DNA from: DATAUD01 sp035511075
GTDB taxonomy: Bacteria > Verrucomicrobiota > Verrucomicrobiia > Limisphaerales > Palsa-1400
NCBI GenBank assembly: GCA_035511075.1
Contig: DATKFW010000096.1
Coordinates: 1-64,000 of the forward strand
Direction: 5' to 3'
Length of the DNA stretch: 64,000 nt
Positions 8,775 through 17,976 of this stretch are shown piece by piece (the stretch's first letter is position 1; the number at the start of each line of letters is the position of its first letter). Under the pieces are notes generated by a model. It made no database searches, was not told the origin of the DNA, and was given only the letters and a program-made list of their open reading frames with translations. The position numbers and the translations under genes were made by a program.

Positions 8775-10250
8775 ATGCGGTCTGTCACACGCATGATTTC
8801 GGCCAATTCCAGCGTTATCGCGGCGCCTCCGGCGCTGCCCGGGGAACCCGCGAAGCGATTACTACCGTGGCTGGTGGCAGTGGCCTTCTTCATGGAATCG
8901 CTTGACACAACGGTTCTCAACACGGCCGTCCCCGCCATCGCCAAGGCTCTCAATGTGGCTCCGTTGAGCATGAAGGCCGTGCTGTCCAGTTACACATTGA
9001 GCCTTGCCGTTTTCATTCCGATCAGTGGTTGGATGGCCGATCGCTTCGGCACGCGCCGGGTGTTCTCGTCGGCGATTGGCCTCTTCACCCTGGGGTCGTT
9101 TCTCTGCGGCATCTCCAGCAACATACACGTGCTGGTGGCGTGCCGCATCCTGCAAGGCTGCGGCGGGGCCATGATGGTGCCCGTGGGCCGTCTGACGATG
9201 GTTCGGACGTTCGCCAAATCGGAACTCGTCCGCGCGATGAGCTTCGTTGCCATACCTGGCCTGATCGGACCGATGCTCGGACCGGTTGTCGGCGGCTTTA
9301 TTGTTGGGTACTTTCACTGGCGAGTCATTTTTTTCGTGAACATGCCGATTGGCATGCTGGGTTTGTATCTGGTTTATCGACATCTGCCGGACTTTCGCGA
9401 GGAACAGTCCCACCCGCTTGATGTCATTGGACTTGTCCTGTTTGGCTGCGGGATCGGGCTGCTGTCGTATGTGCTGGAAGTGTTTGGTGAACACACGCTG
9501 AGCGTGTACGCCGTCCTGGGATTGTTGCTGGTTTCAGCCGTTTGTCTTACAGGCTACGGCCTGCGGGCGACCCGCGTGGAGTTTCCGTTGCTGCGGCTGA
9601 CATTGTTTCGCATTCGAACGTTTCGGGCGGCAGTCGGCGGAAGCTTCTTCACCCGATTGGGCATCGGCGGAATTCCGTTCCTCTTTCCCCTGCTTTACCA
9701 GGTTGGTCTTGGGTTTACGCCGATTCAATCCGGCCTCCTGATGATGCCGCAGGCGTTGGCCGCCATGAGCCTGAAGATGACCATGCCCCGTATTCTGAGG
9801 CGTTTTGGTTACCGGAGCGTTTTGATTTCCAATACCACGATCCTCGGTCTGTTCATTGTCCTTTTCGCCACCATTGGCGTGGGCACGCCGGTGTGGCTCA
9901 TCGTGGCGGAGGTGTTCGTGTTTGGATTCTTCACTTCGCTGCAATATACGAGCATGAACACCCTTGTTTATGCCGACATCGCCGAGGAAGGGGCCAGCAG
10001 CGCCAGCACCATCGCCAGCACGGCCCAGCAGATGTCGATCAGTTTCGCGGTGGCGACGGCTTCCCTGGCCACGGCGTTCTTCATTCCCGATCGTCATCAC
10101 ACCAGCGCGCCGCAAATGATTCGCGGCATTCACAAGGCGTTCCTGGTCCTGGGCGGATGGACCGTCCTCTCCGCCACAATTTTCCACGAATTAAAAGACG
10201 ATGACGGCAACTCTGTCAGCAGGCACAATGTCATCCAGCATGGCGGCTGA
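8775..10250 (+). CDS. MFS multidrug exporter, DHA2 (EmrB/QacA/MdtD-like) family
   Basis: The product is a ~491-aa inner-membrane protein with about 14 hydrophobic helices, as in the 14-helix DHA2 drug:proton antiporters. The first helix carries the family motif 'FFMESLDTTVLNTAVPAIA', loop 2-3 has 'GWMADRFGTRRVF' (motif A), and helix 5 has 'PGLIGPMLGPVVGGFI' (motif C, antiporter signature). ATG 8775 is chosen because the segment up to GTG 8709 is not family-like; ATG 8793 is another option. No membrane-fusion partner is adjacent, so it probably exports across the inner membrane only. The transglutaminase gene follows on the same strand after 30 bp. Confidence 0.9.
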   Translation: MRSVTRMISANSSVIAAPPALPGEPAKRLLPWLVAVAFFMESLDTTVLNTAVPAIAKALNVAPLSMKAVLSSYTLSLAVFIPISGWMADRFGTRRVFSSAIGLFTLGSFLCGISSNIHVLVACRILQGCGGAMMVPVGRLTMVRTFAKSELVRAMSFVAIPGLIGPMLGPVVGGFIVGYFHWRVIFFVNMPIGMLGLYLVYRHLPDFREEQSHPLDVIGLVLFGCGIGLLSYVLEVFGEHTLSVYAVLGLLLVSAVCLTGYGLRATRVEFPLLRLTLFRIRTFRAAVGGSFFTRLGIGGIPFLFPLLYQVGLGFTPIQSGLLMMPQALAAMSLKMTMPRILRRFGYRSVLISNTTILGLFIVLFATIGVGTPVWLIVAEVFVFGFFTSLQYTSMNTLVYADIAEEGASSASTIASTAQQMSISFAVATASLATAFFIPDRHHTSAPQMIRGIHKAFLVLGGWTVLSATIFHELKDDDGNSVSRHNVIQHGG

Positions 10251-10280
10251 CGACACTGCCATGCACCGGAACAATGACTT

Positions 10281-11180
10281 ATGAATTGGACTCCTTTGAA
10301 CGTTACTGTTCGCGTGGGCTGCAAGCTTGCGTACGACACAACTTTGCCGACCCCAGTGCTCTTCGTGCTCAAACCACGACTCGAAGGAAAGGTAATGGTG
10401 ATGCAGGAAAATCTCTCGTTCGGCATCGGGTTGCCGGCCTATGAATTTCAGGACTCCCACGGCAACATCACCTATCGCTCGATGTTGATGCCTGGCCGCA
10501 ACGAAATCCGTCACGATGCCCTGGTCGCCGTTTCTTCCCTGCCCGACAGCCGGGAGGTGATCGGCCCGCTTGTGCCTGTGGGGCAACTCCCTTTCGAGTT
10601 ACTGCGCTACACGTTGCCGAGCCGTTATTGCGATTCGGACAAGCTAATGAATTTTGCGTGGAATCAGTTCGGGCAAACCGTCCACGGGCTGCCGCGTGTG
10701 CAAGCCATCTGCGATTGGGTGCATAACAATATCGAATACCGTTTCGGTTCGGGGCGGCCCGACCTCTCGGCCTCGGAAGTGATTCAGCGTCGCTACGGGG
10801 TCTGCCGCGATTTCGCCCATACGGCCATAGCACTGTGCCGCGCCTTCAATCTGCCCGCCCGGTACGTGACTGGACACTTGCCCGACATTGGCTATGTCGA
10901 TCCGGGCACCCCGATGGATTTCCACGCCTATTGCGAAGTTTATCTTGGCCAGGAGTGGCTTACGTTTGATCCGCGCTACAATGTGCCGCGCATTGGCCGC
11001 GTAAAACTCGCCCACGGCGCGGATGCGGTGGACGGGGCGTTTGCGACAATCTACGGGGCGGCGACGCCGACCTATTTTGAAGTCTGGGCCTATCAGGTCA
11101 ATCCGCAGCAGGTTTCCGTGGGCGATCCAATTGATTTATCCAAACGTCTCGATGGCAGTCTGACAGTGCGCCTGGCCTAA
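10281..11180 (+). CDS. Transglutaminase-like cysteine protease-fold protein
   Basis: This is a 299-aa cytoplasmic protein without signal peptide. The N-terminal ~110 residues form the beta-rich domain typical of bacterial transglutaminase-like proteins. The catalytic core shows Cys175 in 'RYGVCRDFAHTAIALC', His215 in 'MDFHAYCEVYL' and Asp230 in 'LTFDPRYN', the Cys-His-Asp triad of the PF01841 superfamily. Members act as proteases, amidases or cross-linkers; the substrate cannot be told from sequence. It follows the MFS exporter by 30 bp and may be cotranscribed. Its 3' end converges with the sedolisin gene on the other strand, 57 bp away. Confidence 0.9.
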   Translation: MNWTPLNVTVRVGCKLAYDTTLPTPVLFVLKPRLEGKVMVMQENLSFGIGLPAYEFQDSHGNITYRSMLMPGRNEIRHDALVAVSSLPDSREVIGPLVPVGQLPFELLRYTLPSRYCDSDKLMNFAWNQFGQTVHGLPRVQAICDWVHNNIEYRFGSGRPDLSASEVIQRRYGVCRDFAHTAIALCRAFNLPARYVTGHLPDIGYVDPGTPMDFHAYCEVYLGQEWLTFDPRYNVPRIGRVKLAHGADAVDGAFATIYGAATPTYFEVWAYQVNPQQVSVGDPIDLSKRLDGSLTVRLA

Positions 11181-11237
11181 CGGTTGGTTAAGGCGTCTCC
11201 GTTTCGCCGCGCGAGGCCCTCTGGCCCGACTCGTTGA

Positions 11238-13913
11238 TCACAACTGGAGCATCAGGACGACGCGATAAAATTGCTGAACGCCGCCCCCGATGTCTTGCGT
11301 AGCACTCGCCGAGTCGCCCGTTGCAGTGATGGTGGCTCCCAGATCAGTCCATTGGGCTTGAAGCAAATTGGTGGCGGACTGCACCTGATAGACCAGCCCG
11401 GAAAGGGCGTTCCAGGAAATCTCAACGGTTGAGCCCACCTGCTGGATAGTCTGAATCGTGGGCAACGGAACAGGGAAGACGCTGACGTCATCCAGACAAA
11501 AATAATCCTGATCGTTGCGGCTTCCAAACTGGAGGAGAGTGGGATTGCTTGGGGCGGGGGCGATTAATTGCACGTTTTCCCAGGCGAAAGAGACCAAATC
11601 CGACCCATCGTAGAGGATATTGGTCGAGTCCGCCGTATCCCACTCGACGACAAATTGGTTGGGAGTCAGGCCGGCTGGATTCTGGAGCCAAAATGAGATC
11701 TGGTAAAGCTGGTTTGGCGTAGTGGGCAATGGTTGAGAAATATAGGCCAACCCGTTGGACTCGCCCAGAGCCGCGAACCACAGGCCGGAATGCGCGGAGT
11801 AGCCGGTGTAGCCCCCATCATCGTCGGCAAAATTGAAATATATCGCATCCAGCCCGGTCATCGTCCAATACGCGAAATCTCCGGATTCGAATCCGCCGTC
11901 ATGGACGAGGTTTTGCTCCACTTGCACTGTGAACTGCCTCAGTTGCGCCAGGCCGCTGGTCAGGTTGGTGAACCACAGGTTCGCGGTGTAAACGCCCGGC
12001 GCCATCGAGTTCGCCATCGGGTTGAGGCTCATGGAGACGCTGGCGGGAGCGGCTCCCGGCGACAATGCGCCGCTCTCGGGCGATACATCCAGCCACGCGG
12101 GCGCGCCCCCAAGCGACCAATTCAGCGAGCTGGCGCCTGAGTTACTCAATAAGACAGTCTGACTGGAAACATTGAAGGGTCCGCCGGTCGGTCCATTGGC
12201 CCTAAATCCCCTTCCTGGAGTGATCACGAATCCGTCCGGTGATGCCAGGGCAATGATCAAACTGCTGCCCGTAGGACTCCCCACCCCGGTGCAGAGATCG
12301 TAATCCGGCGTGGCATAGAACCCGATATCGCCGTTGGTATTGTTGCCAAAGGTAATGTCGTCAAAGTTTGCCGTGTAGCTAGTTGTCTTATACAGGGCGT
12401 ACATGGCCGGGTTAATGAAGCCGACGGTTGCATTGCCGTTGGTCAACGCCTGCTCATTGACCAACGCGGTGAAACCGCCCCACAATTGTGCCGAAACACT
12501 GGTGCCGCCGCTAACATATGTGTCGCCATCGTCGGATACCACGAAAACATTGTCAGCCACGACGACCACGTCGGGAACGTTCCGATGGGTCGTAGAAGCG
12601 CCGTTGGCATTTGTCTTTACCCCGGTTTGCCAGGTGGGAAGTGCATAGGTAGTGCTGATGCCGCCGGCGCTGGACTGATCATAGTCGGGCGCGTTCCAAG
12701 TCGCTTCCCTAAGCCATGAACCGCCAGCGCTGCTGGTGGAAAGTCCGGTCCCCCCGACAAGCGTGATATAAGGATCGTCGTCCGGCTCTGGTATCGCGCC
12801 AACATAGGCCCCATCGTCGCCGCTGGCGTTAAAGAATGATTGTCCCTGGGTGGCGAATTTCTTAAAATAATCGTCCATGGTGGTTCGGGGATTGGAACCG
12901 AAGTCCCACGAACAAGTCAGTTGGCTGACCGCCGAATTGGCTGCCATGGCGCTCAAAATAACGTTCGCCACAGTATTCGAGCTGCCTTCATAGGAGATGA
13001 TTTCCGTCAAGCCGGGCGCCATCGAGATGTTCATTTCAATATCCAGCGCAACTTCGCTATTTCCACTTCCCGGCGCCCCGTTAAATCCATCCAGGAGCGT
13101 CACGTCCACGGGTGGCGGATTAGTCAGGTTGGCCTCGATCGCGTAGCTCGTGATGTCGTTCGTGTAATATCCATCAAACTCCAATAAGCCCACGATCTGA
13201 CCGGTGCCCGTAAGCGTTACCCCGGGCGCGTAGGCAGCCCGGAAATCAGATCCGATGAAATTGCCGTACGGCCCTGAGCCGTCCATCGACGTGTTTTTTG
13301 CGAGCCGCCCATGGCCGACACGACCGAGGTGCCTCCGCTTCACCATTTTCGGATGTGGTCCAAGATAATTGTTTAGCCCGCTGATATCCGATATCCGCAA
13401 GTCCTTGGGGACAGATGGGTCCAGATTTGGTGAATAAAACGACCGTTTTTCCGATGGATGCAAATAAAGGCGCATCGAAACCTGGAATGCGCGCTCGATA
13501 TCCGCCACTGCGGCAGTGACTTCCAGCAGCATTCGGTCGGAATGAGTGGCGGTAACGGCGAAACCGTTGGTTTTGGCAAAGTCGACAACCGCCTGGTAGT
13601 CCTCGGTCGTCGGCCCAAAATCCTTGGTGAACTGTTCCGGCGAGAGGTAATGATGATATTGAGGACTCGCGGGATCGTAGAGCGCCTGGAGCAAGTTGCT
13701 CAAGGCCAGTTGGTTGCGCAGTGGCAATCCAATCGCCAGGTTCAGTTTGGTCGCGCCCGGAAGACGGCCGGTGGGCTTCAAATTCGCCACGACATCGGGC
13801 ACGTGGCCGGTAAGCTGCCTTGTTTGGGCTGCAAGGGCAGTACTGTTCGGTGCGGCGACAGCCATAAAAATGGCGAAAAAAGAAGCAAACGGTTGGAAAA
13901 GCCTGTCTCTCAT
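11238..13913 (-). CDS. Secreted sedolisin (S53, kumamolisin-type) peptidase with C-terminal accessory domains
   Basis: This 891-aa precursor starts with a signal peptide ('FFAIFMAVAAPNSTALAA'). Residues ~30-175 form the pro-kumamolisin activation domain ('YHHYLSPEQFTKDFGP'). The catalytic domain (~200-560) has Glu287 and Asp291 in 'SEVALDIEMN', an oxyanion Asp in 'NASGDDGAYV', and the nucleophile Ser472 in 'GGTSVSAQLWGGF', the full S53 acid-protease set. Downstream come a BACON/Ig-like domain (~585-670, 'SSLNWSLGGAPAWLDVSPESG' region), a jelly-roll carbohydrate-binding-like module (~675-810, 'DGGFESGDFAYWT') and a short Fn3-like end. These suggest an extracellular peptidase that acts on polymer-bound protein at low pH. 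No PEP-CTERM or sorting signal is visible. Confidence 0.92.
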   Translation of the reverse strand: MRDRLFQPFASFFAIFMAVAAPNSTALAAQTRQLTGHVPDVVANLKPTGRLPGATKLNLAIGLPLRNQLALSNLLQALYDPASPQYHHYLSPEQFTKDFGPTTEDYQAVVDFAKTNGFAVTATHSDRMLLEVTAAVADIERAFQVSMRLYLHPSEKRSFYSPNLDPSVPKDLRISDISGLNNYLGPHPKMVKRRHLGRVGHGRLAKNTSMDGSGPYGNFIGSDFRAAYAPGVTLTGTGQIVGLLEFDGYYTNDITSYAIEANLTNPPPVDVTLLDGFNGAPGSGNSEVALDIEMNISMAPGLTEIISYEGSSNTVANVILSAMAANSAVSQLTCSWDFGSNPRTTMDDYFKKFATQGQSFFNASGDDGAYVGAIPEPDDDPYITLVGGTGLSTSSAGGSWLREATWNAPDYDQSSAGGISTTYALPTWQTGVKTNANGASTTHRNVPDVVVVADNVFVVSDDGDTYVSGGTSVSAQLWGGFTALVNEQALTNGNATVGFINPAMYALYKTTSYTANFDDITFGNNTNGDIGFYATPDYDLCTGVGSPTGSSLIIALASPDGFVITPGRGFRANGPTGGPFNVSSQTVLLSNSGASSLNWSLGGAPAWLDVSPESGALSPGAAPASVSMSLNPMANSMAPGVYTANLWFTNLTSGLAQLRQFTVQVEQNLVHDGGFESGDFAYWTMTGLDAIYFNFADDDGGYTGYSAHSGLWFAALGESNGLAYISQPLPTTPNQLYQISFWLQNPAGLTPNQFVVEWDTADSTNILYDGSDLVSFAWENVQLIAPAPSNPTLLQFGSRNDQDYFCLDDVSVFPVPLPTIQTIQQVGSTVEISWNALSGLVYQVQSATNLLQAQWTDLGATITATGDSASATQDIGGGVQQFYRVVLMLQL

Positions 13914-14054
13914 TGGTGCTGAAACCTACAGGAGCGCCAGCGGGGCTGCAATTATAAAACGATTCCAACCGTCGGGCGGGTCAATCACGCCCCATAATTT
14001 GTCCACTTCTTGCTTGCCAAGGACTCGGGGGTTGCCGAATCTTTGGGTCCATTT

Positions 14055-15068
14055 ATGGGCAAAAAAGCGCTGATTACGGGGATTACGGGGCAGGATGGGT
14101 CTTACCTGGCTGAGTTGCTCCTGGCCAAGGGTTATGAGGTGCATGGGCTGATCCGTCGCGCCAGCACTTTCAATACCGGGCGCCTCGACCCAATCTACGC
14201 CGATCCCCATGCCGTCAAGAACCGTCTTCTGCTCCATTACGGCGATTTGAGCGACGCCAGCGGATTGAGCCGGCTGCTGGGCAAAATCCAGCCGGACGAA
14301 TTGTATAATCTGGCCGCCCAAAGCCACGTCCGCGTCAGTTTCGACGCCCCTGAATATACCACAGACGTTACGGCGACGGGGACGGTGCGTTTGCTGGAAG
14401 CGATACGTGAGACGGGCCTCAGCCCGCGCTTTTACCAGGCTTCCTCGAGCGAGATGTTCGGGCAGGTGCGGGAAATTCCGCAGACTGAAACGACCCCATT
14501 CTATCCGCGTTCGCCTTACGGATGCGCCAAGGTTTACTCATTTTGGATCACGGTCAATTACCGGGAATCCTACGGGTTGCACGCCAGCAATGGCATTTTG
14601 TTCAACCACGAATCGCCGCGCCGCGGGGAAACATTCGTCACGCGCAAAATCACGCGCGCCGTCGCGCATATTCAGGCGGGATTGCAGGACAAACTTTACC
14701 TGGGCAACCTGGATGCCAAGCGGGATTGGGGTTACGCCAAGGAGTACGTGGAGGCGATGTGGCTGATGTTGCAGCAGGACAAACCGGACGATTACGTGGT
14801 GGCCACCAATGAGACCCATTCGATCCGGGAATTCCTGGACCTGGCGTTTGGCCACGTCAAACTGGATTGGAACAAATATGTGGAAATCGACCCCCGCTAC
14901 TACCGTCCGGCGGAAGTCGAACTGCTCATCGGCGATTACGCCAAGGCAAAGCGGCAACTGGGTTGGGAGCCAAAAACCAAGTTTGCCGACCTGGTGCGCC
15001 TGATGGTGGACGCCGATGTCAAGCTTCTCAAAGACCATCGCGAAGGCCGCGCCAAAGTGACCGGATAA
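14055..15068 (+). CDS. gmd: GDP-mannose 4,6-dehydratase
   Basis: ATG 14055 is chosen because the protein then begins 'MGKKALITGITGQDGSYLAE', as in the family; a TTG at 14010 would add an unrelated leader. The 337-aa SDR enzyme converts GDP-D-mannose to GDP-4-keto-6-deoxy-D-mannose, the first step toward GDP-fucose, GDP-rhamnose and related deoxysugars. The Rossmann motif is 'GITGQDG', the substrate region has 'YQASSSEMFG', and the catalytic Tyr/Lys pair is in 'YGCAKVYSFW'. It is one base upstream of a GT2 glycosyltransferase, which suggests a surface-glycan role. The enzyme that acts on the keto-sugar is not in the window. Confidence 0.95.
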   Translation: MGKKALITGITGQDGSYLAELLLAKGYEVHGLIRRASTFNTGRLDPIYADPHAVKNRLLLHYGDLSDASGLSRLLGKIQPDELYNLAAQSHVRVSFDAPEYTTDVTATGTVRLLEAIRETGLSPRFYQASSSEMFGQVREIPQTETTPFYPRSPYGCAKVYSFWITVNYRESYGLHASNGILFNHESPRRGETFVTRKITRAVAHIQAGLQDKLYLGNLDAKRDWGYAKEYVEAMWLMLQQDKPDDYVVATNETHSIREFLDLAFGHVKLDWNKYVEIDPRYYRPAEVELLIGDYAKAKRQLGWEPKTKFADLVRLMVDADVKLLKDHREGRAKVTG

Positions 15069-15069
15069 T

Positions 15070-16098
15070 ATGCCGTCCGCTCCTTTGGTGAGCCTGTTGA
15101 TCCCGACCTTCAACAGCGCCCTGACGGTGGCCGAAGCCATCGACTCCTGCCGTCAACAAACTTTTCGCGACATCGAGATTGTCATTTACGACGAGGTCAG
15201 CAAGGATGACACGCGTCAAATCATCCAGGCCGCCGCCCGACAGGACGCCCGCATCCGGTTCTTCTCCAGCGACACGAATTCCGGCCCCGTCCGCGCCTGG
15301 CGCAAGCTCCTGCACGAGGCGCGCGGCCAGTATGCCACATTCGTGTGGGCCGATGACTTGATCCTGCCGCGCTATATCGAGGCGTTGCTGGGGAGCTTGC
15401 AACAAAATCCGTCGCAATTGATCGCGGTTTGCAACGCTTATTCCGAAACTCTCCCCGCCACAGTGCACCATGACAAAGCGATTCCGACCGGCGAGGCGAG
15501 CCGCGTCCTGCTACATCAGTTTCCGAGCGGCAGGGTCAAAGGAGACGTTCATGCGCTGGGGATTCTGGCGGCCGTTTATCCTGTCAGTCAAATTTGCGGA
15601 TTGTGGAACACGGCGGCGGCCACCGAGATTTTTGATCATTACATTGAGTTTGAGAATCCCTACGGCTTCGATTTTTCGCGTCACGCCTACGGAAACGATG
15701 TTTCCTTCATGAGCGAACTGGGATTGCGTTCCGGGGAATTGACGGTGCTGGCCGAACCATTGGTCGCCTGCCGCGCCTCCCCCGACAGCATGACCGTCAA
15801 CGCTCACCGAAGCCACCGCTGGCAGTACTGGCTGCAGTACGTTTGGGCGATTCGCTCGGCGTGGCGGCGTTGCCGTTCGCTTTCTCCGCGGATGGACGCG
15901 TTGATTCGAGTGGTGGACGACCGGGTGAGCCTTTGCGACTTTGTATATTCATTGCAACAGAAGCGATTTCCGCGTGAATTCAACCCGGCCAAGATCACGC
16001 GCGCGCTGTGGTTTGCGCGTCGAGAAGATTATCGTGTGAACAAGAAAGCAGGCCCGGCAAGCCTTGAGGCTTATTTGAGCAGGCACGCGCGAACTTGA
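15070..16098 (+). CDS. Glycosyltransferase family 2 protein
   Basis: This 342-aa cytoplasmic GT-A enzyme starts with the GT2 signature 'PLVSLLIPTFNSALTVAEAIDSC', has 'DIEIVIYDEVSKDDT' for nucleotide binding and a 'WADD' acidic metal-binding motif near residue 96. The C-terminal half is less conserved. It begins one base after the gmd stop, so it is almost certainly cotranscribed and probably adds a GDP-deoxysugar-derived or other residue to a surface polysaccharide. The acceptor cannot be predicted. Confidence 0.9.
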   Translation: MPSAPLVSLLIPTFNSALTVAEAIDSCRQQTFRDIEIVIYDEVSKDDTRQIIQAAARQDARIRFFSSDTNSGPVRAWRKLLHEARGQYATFVWADDLILPRYIEALLGSLQQNPSQLIAVCNAYSETLPATVHHDKAIPTGEASRVLLHQFPSGRVKGDVHALGILAAVYPVSQICGLWNTAAATEIFDHYIEFENPYGFDFSRHAYGNDVSFMSELGLRSGELTVLAEPLVACRASPDSMTVNAHRSHRWQYWLQYVWAIRSAWRRCRSLSPRMDALIRVVDDRVSLCDFVYSLQQKRFPREFNPAKITRALWFARREDYRVNKKAGPASLEAYLSRHART

Positions 16099-16169
16099 GC
16101 CTTCGTGCTGTCGTCGCAGTTGACCTGCTCAGGCAGGTCGATCAAATCTTCGATCAGTTCTTCAGTCAC

Positions 16170-16604
16170 CTAGTCACCCCTCGGTCTGGATTTTGAAAAC
16201 GGATTGAGCACCGGCACCCCTGCGTTGCGAAAGCCCTCTTCGTCCCGGCTGACCACGGTCAATCCGTGAACCAGCGCCGTCGCGGCCAATAGAGCATCAA
16301 CGATGGGAACCGGTTGCCGCGAACCCAATCTTCCCCATTGGTCCGCCACCTTTTCGTCCACCGGCAACAGGCGGTCCGCAAACTCGGTCGCAATCCGCTG
16401 CAGCCATTTCTCCAACGCCCGCGCTTGCGCCGGGTCGCGAAGGCGAATCCGTTCAATCCCCTGGCGTATTTCTCCCAGCACGAGCACGCTGACGAATAAT
16501 TCCTCCTCGGCCGTTTCTTCAAACCATTGCCGCGCGCCGGGATCACACCGTTGCTCCTTTCGCAGTTCGCTCAGGACGTTGGTATCCAGCAGGCAGCCGC
16601 TCAT
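16170..16604 (-). CDS. VapC/FitB-type PIN-domain ribonuclease toxin
   Basis: This 144-aa protein has the PIN-domain acidic residues: Asp7 in 'CLLDTNVLSEL', Glu in 'LVLGEIRQGIE', Asp in 'VPIVDALLAATA' and Asp in 'VVSRDEEGF'. PIN toxins are Mg-dependent RNases, often specific for tRNA or rRNA. Its start overlaps the antitoxin stop by 4 bp (ATGA), the usual coupled type II arrangement with antitoxin first. 'DTNVLSELRK' and the overall length resemble the FitB branch. The pair is intact, while just to the right lies a broken PIN gene. Confidence 0.9.
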   Translation of the reverse strand: MSGCLLDTNVLSELRKEQRCDPGARQWFEETAEEELFVSVLVLGEIRQGIERIRLRDPAQARALEKWLQRIATEFADRLLPVDEKVADQWGRLGSRQPVPIVDALLAATALVHGLTVVSRDEEGFRNAGVPVLNPFSKSRPRGD

Positions 16605-16837
16605 AGCCGAATCGGTCGATCAAGCTGCAGCCCGCGCTCGAAGTCCGTATCCTTGCCGACGTTGGGCATAGCCAACAGTGCTTCCTTGAAGGATGTCCGT
16701 TTGGACGCCTTTCCGAGCAACGACTCCCGCAGGATGCGTCGATGTTCCTCCTCCATCGAAACCCCATGCGCACCCGCTTGTTGCTTCAGCTTCTTGACGA
16801 CCTTTTCCTCGATTTGTCTAACAATTAGTTGTGGCAT
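16601..16837 (-). CDS. FitA/VapB-type ribbon-helix-helix antitoxin
   Basis: This 78-aa antitoxin has an N-terminal ribbon-helix-helix fold in the Arc/FitA style ('PQLIVRQIEEKVVKKLKQQA', 'SMEEEHRRILRESLL') and a C-terminal tail ('ERGLQLDRPIRL') expected to wrap around the PIN toxin. It precedes the toxin with a 4-bp overlap. By family precedent it represses its own promoter, located in the ~350 bp to its right. Confidence 0.88.
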   Translation of the reverse strand: MPQLIVRQIEEKVVKKLKQQAGAHGVSMEEEHRRILRESLLGKASKRTSFKEALLAMPNVGKDTDFERGLQLDRPIRL

Positions 16838-17228
16838 ATCTCATCCAGTCCAGTTCTGCTATCAATGCTAGCACATACGCCCGTAAAGGAAAGAGCAAAA
16901 TCGCGCCCGCGGCAAGAATGCCGATCCGAACGAACGCCCGCATCGCTGTCCCTTTATTAGGTATGAAATCCCCTTCCAAGTTCGGATCTGACTAACGAAC
17001 GTTTGACCGCCGAACCGACGAGCTGGTGGTGTCCTAATTTCAAAAGCGGCAATGTTTGCCCATCTTCTTTGTGTCAGACAAAAATTCAATTTGTCCGTAG
17101 CGGATCGGCGTCATTAGCCTGCTGGATATGCACGCAATCTACGCCAAGCAGCTTACAGAAATCGAGGCGGCATTCAACAACCTTGGAACTCAAGTGCGTC
17201 CTGGTTCTTTACCTGTCAATGACGCGGC
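16838..17228. other. Gene-poor stretch upstream of the toxin-antitoxin pair
   Basis: No convincing gene is seen. The left part must hold the antitoxin promoter. The short open frames here lack family-like sequence. The right part adjoins the recombinase relic and probably contains more of the decayed insertion, but no further recombinase motifs could be read. Confidence 0.5.
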
Positions 17229-17354
17229 AAGCCAACGCGAAACCCTCGGGATGTCCACGCCGTTTTCGATGAAGCGGGTGGCGAATAGGTGGCGCAAGTC
17301 GTGGTGGGTGATTCGCTTCGCGCGGGCCAGCTTGGCGGCTCGGTCAATGGACTT
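17229..17354 (-). pseudogene. Tyrosine recombinase relic (core motif fragment)
   Basis: About 42 codons on the minus strand read 'AKRITHHDLRHLFATRFIENGVD' (abridged here) and 'IPRVSRWL'. This is the HxLRH box of phage-type tyrosine recombinases (catalytic His and Arg). The N-terminal domain, the first catalytic Arg, and the downstream His and Tyr segments are missing. It is fused in frame to the end of a PIN-toxin relic, so two dead genes are joined. Interpretation: debris of a former mobile element or integron-like insertion. Confidence 0.6.
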
Positions 17355-17517
17355 CTGGCACTCGAAATGGCCGTCCGTAGTGCAGACGGTAGCCGGGATT
17401 CGAGTCGGCCATCCGCACCACACAGGCGTCGGCAAAATCCATCGGAGCATCTTGATATCGCTCCAGCAAAGCGCGAATGGCCGATATTTCACCGACCAGT
17501 GCAATAGATTCGCTTAC
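17355..17517 (-). pseudogene. PIN-domain toxin relic with frameshift
   Basis: Reading leftward, one frame gives 'ALLERYQDAPMDFADACVV' (abridged), the third PIN acidic motif of VapC-like proteins. Around 17395-17405 the similarity moves to another frame giving 'ATVCTTDGHFECQ', the final PIN acidic motif. The N-terminal half with the first Asp is not found. This is a truncated, frameshifted toxin copy about 0.8 kb from the intact PIN toxin. Confidence 0.55.
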
Positions 17518-17589
17518 GCGACGACAGGAATCCGCCCGTCGGGTGAACACCTGACTTGTGAATCCGCGCTTTGCGGCGAAAGTCATCTC

Positions 17590-17976
17590 ATGAAAAATAA
17601 AACGTTTCTAATGAAAACTGCCAAAGCGGGGCTGTGCGTTGGGGCCTTGATCATAGGGTCGCTGGCCGCTTCGTCAGTCCGGGGGGATGATGTGCATGTG
17701 GGAATCAATATCCCCGTGCCAAGCGTAAACGTGCAGATCGGCGCACCGGATGATTACGTTTATTATCCCAAATACGGCACTTACTATAGCCCGAGATATC
17801 ATCGCTACTATTACCAGGATCATGGAGCATGGGTGTTGCGCGGTGCGCCGCCTGGGGTTGCTCCAGATGTTTTCCTGCAGTCGCCCTCTGTGAAAATGGA
17901 CTTTCACGATGCGCCAGATAAACATCACGCTGATATTGTGCGCCGATATCCAAAGAATTGGCACGGGAATCGGTAG
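17590..17976 (+). CDS. Small secreted Tyr-rich protein of unknown function
   Basis: Start at ATG 17590 (or 17611); the frame is open further upstream through the relic region but is not protein-like there. The 128-aa product has a signal peptide ('CVGALIIGSLAASSVRG') and a mature part with 'VHVGINIPVPSVNVQIG', then a Tyr-rich stretch ('YYPKYGTYYSPRYHRYYYQ') and 'GAWVLRGAPPG'. Similar small secreted proteins with a 'YY..HG.WV' core recur in Verrucomicrobiota. No catalytic motif is seen; an envelope role is the most that can be inferred. Confidence 0.7.
   Translation: MKNKTFLMKTAKAGLCVGALIIGSLAASSVRGDDVHVGINIPVPSVNVQIGAPDDYVYYPKYGTYYSPRYHRYYYQDHGAWVLRGAPPGVAPDVFLQSPSVKMDFHDAPDKHHADIVRRYPKNWHGNR

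Noticed and set aside
16099..16169. Short minus-strand frame with acidic peptide ('EELIEDLIDLPEQ') after the glycosyltransferase
   Set aside because: About 33 codons, no start context or family; at most a gene remnant.
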